This document shows, in pieces, positions 5,851 through 7,797 of a stretch of DNA of 7,797 nucleotides. The notes under the pieces are model-generated. The model ran no database searches and was not told the DNA's origin. It saw only the letters and a program-made list of their open reading frames with translations. The stretch's first letter is position 1, and every line of letters starts with the position of its first letter. The DNA is taken from assembly GCA_029938505.1 (NCBI GenBank), contig JAOZUV010000086.1, positions 1 to 7,797 on the forward strand, written 5' to 3'. The DNA is from Bacteroidales bacterium. GTDB lineage: Bacteria > Bacteroidota > Bacteroidia > Bacteroidales > GCA-2711565. The translations under genes and the position numbers were made by a program.

Positions 5851-6108
5851 ATGAACGTAAATAAGCAAAATATTTTAGAAAATATTTGTTATACGGAGCT
5901 TGTTTACGGAAGAATAAATAAAAAATTAAATATCAAATTTTCAAAAAAACAAATTGAAGTATATATATTCAAAATTTTGAAAGAGACTGATAATAATTTC
6001 ATTACAAAAATTGGGAAAAATTTTTATTTTATGAACACACAAAATAACATTAGGATAACTATAAATTATAATACTTTTAGGGTAATCACTGTTGACAAAA
6101 TTAAATAA
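5851..6108 (+). CDS. DUF3781 family protein
   Basis: An 85-residue soluble protein with no signal peptide or membrane segment. It carries what I recognise as the DUF3781 signature along its whole length: ENICYTELVYGRINKKLNI (10-28), FSKKQIEVYIFKILKET (30-46), IGKNFYFMN (54-62) and NIRITINYNTFRVITVDK (66-83). The family consists of small single-domain proteins of unknown function from Firmicutes, Bacteroidota and others, so this copy is full length. No catalytic residues are obvious; the C-terminal half looks like a small beta-sheet. It follows the two-helix membrane protein by 45 bases in the same unit, and an attC-like site begins 26 bases after its stop. The pairing may be functional or may be two cassettes fused by loss of a site. 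Confidence 0.85.
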   Translation: MNVNKQNILENICYTELVYGRINKKLNIKFSKKQIEVYIFKILKETDNNFITKIGKNFYFMNTQNNIRITINYNTFRVITVDKIK

Positions 6109-6134
6109 AATGAGTTTGATACTCGAAGAAATAG

Positions 6135-6215
6135 GCATAACAAATGTGCCAGCGGGATAGTCGGTGGTTTGTTTTGTCTGAATTATACCTAAACTACCAC
6201 GTACAGAAATTATAG
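6135..6215 (+). other. Degenerate attC-like site after the DUF3781 gene
   Basis: The left box GCATAAC (6135-6141) and AA plus ATGTGCC are as in the other sites. The right end is poorly kept: ACGTAC (about 6200-6204 region), AGAA, then ATTATAG (6209-6215) in place of GTTRRRY. The centre has a good hairpin, GGTGGTTTG (6163-6171) with TAAACTACC (6190-6198), nine positions of which seven are Watson-Crick and two are G-T. The outer arms pair weakly. It may be decayed or recombined at its right end. Confidence 0.45.
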
Positions 6216-6231
6216 GAAATAAATTATAATT

Positions 6232-6236
6232 AGGAG
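6232..6236 (+). promoter_or_regulatory. Ribosome binding site of the mechanosensitive channel gene
   Basis: AGGAG, six bases before the ATG at 6243. It supports a start that yields the complete first membrane helix. Confidence 0.7.
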
Positions 6237-6242
6237 TAAAAT

Positions 6243-7448
6243 ATGAATATTAAAACAATACAAAATCTATTTGATATAAGTAATTATCAAGCGCAGCTTG
6301 TTGCAGCAGCAGGAATTTTGCTGTTATCTTTCATCTTATATTTCATCACAAAAAATATAGTGATGAAAGTGATCTTAAAATTGAGTAAAAAGACAAAAAC
6401 ACTTTGGGATGATAAATTGATGGAACGAAAAGTTTTTGATAAACTTAATTACATAATTCCATTGCTGACCATCTATTTTTCAGCGAGCCTGTTCCCAATT
6501 TTCAAAGTTATGATAGAAAGTTCTGCCAAAGCACTGATCGTTTGGTTTACTGTTCTGGCAGCTTCCTCATTTCTCTCTGCTGTGAATGATATTTATCTTA
6601 CAACTAAAACAGCCCAGAACAAACCAATAAAAGGATATTTACAGATCATTAAGATATTCTTCTTTATTATGGGTAGCATTGTTATATTGGGAATCCTCCT
6701 CGGAAAATCTCCCTGGGTTTTCGTTAGCGGATTGGGTGCGATGACAGCAATATTGCTTCTAATATTCAAAGATACAATCCTCTCACTTATTGCCAGTCTG
6801 CAAATTTCGTTCAATGATCTGGTAAAAGTGGGAGATTGGCTTTCTGTTCCGCAATATAATGCCGACGGAGATGTTATAGATATTGCTTTGCACACAGTTA
6901 AAATACAGAATTGGGATAAGACTATCTCTGTTATTCCCACTCATAAATTGATCGATGGAACTTTTAAGAATTGGCGTGGAATGCAGGATTCTGGTGGAAG
7001 AAGAATTAAGCGTGCAATTAATATTGATATTTCCAGTATTAAATTCTGTGATGAAGCAATGCTTAAAAAGTTTGAGAAATTCGAGTTTTTGCAAAATTAT
7101 CTTACTTCTAAAAAGAAAGAAATTTCCGAATATAACTCAGCTAATAAAATAGATACTTCCGAATTGATAAACGGACGTAATCTCACCAATATTGGAACTC
7201 TTCGAGCTTACATCAGCGAGTTTTTAAAACATCATCCAAACGTTAAGAAAAATATGACTTTCCTGATCAGACAATTAGCACCGGATTCTTCGGGTCTTCC
7301 CATCGAGATCTATGTTTTTGTTAATGATATCGAGTGGGCAAACTACGAAGCTATTCAAGCAGATATCTTTGATCATATACTCGCTGTCATTCCGGAATTT
7401 GATCTCAGGATATTTCAGTATCCATCTGGATATAGTTTATTGAAGTAA
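6243..7448 (+). CDS. ybdG: MscS-family mechanosensitive ion channel, YbdG type
   Basis: A 401-residue inner membrane channel that opens under membrane tension and lets solutes out during hypo-osmotic shock. Predicted helices lie at about 17-38, 69-86, 92-115, 131-153 and the pore-lining segment 157-186 (VFVSGLGAMTAILLLIFKDTILSLIASLQI). The MscS beta-domain follows: F190-NDLVKVGDWLSVP (191-203), the ADGDVIDIALHTVKIQNWDKTISVIP stretch (207-232), then FKNWRGMQDSGGRRIKRAI (241-259). This last motif is diagnostic of the YbdG branch rather than MscS proper. The C-terminal alpha/beta domain is complete and ends YPSGYSLLK. The length is close to that of E. coli YbdG (about 415), so it looks intact. 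It may be the first gene past the cassette array, since no attC-like element follows it; alternatively it is carried with the following lipoprotein gene. Channel assignment is confident; conductance and physiological role are inference. Confidence 0.93.
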   Translation: MNIKTIQNLFDISNYQAQLVAAAGILLLSFILYFITKNIVMKVILKLSKKTKTLWDDKLMERKVFDKLNYIIPLLTIYFSASLFPIFKVMIESSAKALIVWFTVLAASSFLSAVNDIYLTTKTAQNKPIKGYLQIIKIFFFIMGSIVILGILLGKSPWVFVSGLGAMTAILLLIFKDTILSLIASLQISFNDLVKVGDWLSVPQYNADGDVIDIALHTVKIQNWDKTISVIPTHKLIDGTFKNWRGMQDSGGRRIKRAINIDISSIKFCDEAMLKKFEKFEFLQNYLTSKKKEISEYNSANKIDTSELINGRNLTNIGTLRAYISEFLKHHPNVKKNMTFLIRQLAPDSSGLPIEIYVFVNDIEWANYEAIQADIFDHILAVIPEFDLRIFQYPSGYSLLK

Positions 7449-7461
7449 CGGAAGAGGATCA

Positions 7462-7478
7462 ACACAGAGACACAGAGA
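7462..7478. repeat. ACACAGAG direct repeat downstream of the channel gene
   Basis: ACACAGAGACACAGAGA contains two tandem copies of ACACAGAG. Similar CACAGAGACACAGAG strings turn up in intergenic DNA of several uncultured bacteria, so this could be a copy of a dispersed element. Two 8-base units alone are weak evidence. Confidence 0.4.
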
Positions 7479-7507
7479 TAGCAATAAAATTAATCAAAAT
7501 TAAAATT

Positions 7508-7512
7508 AGGAG
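7508..7512 (+). promoter_or_regulatory. Ribosome binding site of the partial lipoprotein gene
   Basis: AGGAG, five bases before the ATG at 7518, matching the signals of the other genes in the window. Confidence 0.7.
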
Positions 7513-7517
7513 ATATT

Positions 7518-7797
7518 ATGAAAGGTACAAAATATTTTTGGATTTTACAAGTAATTATTTTAAGCGTTATTAGTATTATTGGATGTGAGAATGACACTAA
7601 TAAACCTAATTCTGATTTTGTTTACCCATTAATGGTTGGAAATAATTGGGAATATGACAAGACCTATACGTTTGACTATGATGAATTAGCAATTTCAAAT
7701 GGACTAGTTGACACAACATTGAATAGCACTGCCTCTGTTAATATTATTGCAAATGAAGTCATTTTTGATAGCATTGATGTTTATAATTTCTCAACAT
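7518..7797 (+). CDS. Lipoprotein, 3' end outside the window
   Basis: An open frame of 93 complete codons running off the window end. Residues 1-23 form a lipoprotein signal peptide: MKGTKYFW, a hydrophobic stretch at 9-21, and lipobox IIGC with the lipidated cysteine at 23. The mature part begins ENDTNKPNSDFVYPLMVGNNWEYDKTY (24-50). A Y/F-PL-x-VGN-x-W-x-Y motif right after the anchor is frequent in hypothetical lipoproteins of Cloacimonadota and related phyla. The rest is acidic and beta-rich (NSTASVNIIANEVIFDSIDVYNF). It is probably a periplasmic or outer-membrane lipoprotein of unknown role. It lies 69 bases after the channel gene with no attC-like site between, so it may be co-transcribed with it. 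Confidence 0.85.
   Translation, partial: MKGTKYFWILQVIILSVISIIGCENDTNKPNSDFVYPLMVGNNWEYDKTYTFDYDELAISNGLVDTTLNSTASVNIIANEVIFDSIDVYNFST

Noticed and set aside
6092..6120. TTGACA (6092-6097) with TTTGAT 17 bases later as a sigma-70 type promoter for the channel gene
   Set aside because: The -35 match lies inside the DUF3781 coding region, where it encodes V-D-K of the conserved motif, and the -10 matches only four of six. In DNA this AT-rich such matches arise by chance, and this phylum's promoter consensus is not known to me.
1..7797. Integrase, transposase or insertion-sequence genes
   Set aside because: Looked for in all + strand genes and the antisense frames; none has recombinase or transposase motifs, so any integrase must lie outside the window.
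1..7797. tRNA or rRNA genes
   Set aside because: No cloverleaf with a GTTCRAATC-type T-arm and no rRNA-like stretch was noticed in the gaps, all of which are short.

Overview
The window is an accessory, AT-rich stretch of a Gram-negative bacterium. It most likely comes from the Fibrobacteres-Chlorobi-Bacteroidetes side of the tree, and Candidatus Cloacimonadota or a close relative fits best. The reasons are a secreted beta-propeller protein ending in a YPNPFNPTTEI...VSTGVYLY-type C-terminal sorting domain, lipoproteins with classical lipoboxes, a PEGA-domain protein, and an in-frame copy of the interspersed repeat that encodes the peptide CHPELVEG. The taxonomic call is inference from style, not from a marker gene.

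Layout: all eight recognisable genes lie on the + strand, each behind a clear purine-rich ribosome binding site. After most of them sits a short imperfect inverted repeat that begins with a (C/T)AAC-type box and ends with a (G/A)TTA-type box, as in integron attC recombination sites. Five such elements are visible (1-57 partial, 2655-2725, 3510-3673, 5420-5468, 6135-6215). They divide the window into cassette-like units: (i) an overlapping gene pair, a four-helix membrane protein and a PEGA-domain envelope protein (136-2635); (ii) a LamG-fold lipoprotein (2746-3498); (iii) a seven-repeat SBBP propeller protein with a FlgD-like/T9SS C-terminal domain (3730-5412); (iv) a small two-helix membrane protein plus a DUF3781 protein (5557-6108). 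A full-length YbdG-type MscS channel (6243-7448) follows, then the start of another lipoprotein (7518 onward, cut by the window). No attC-like element is seen after the channel gene, so the array may end there. No integrase gene or attI is in the window.

No gene-free stretch exceeds 300 bases. The longest is 3499-3729 (231 bases), nearly all of it taken up by the largest attC-like element with two internal hairpins. Base composition changes sharply between units (bases 301-360 have 9 G+C of 60; bases 3961-4020 have 31 of 60), which supports independent origins. Almost every predicted product is membrane-bound, lipidated or exported, so the array looks like a store of cell-envelope genes. The least understood and most interesting content is the overlapping pair at 136-2635 and the cassette architecture itself.
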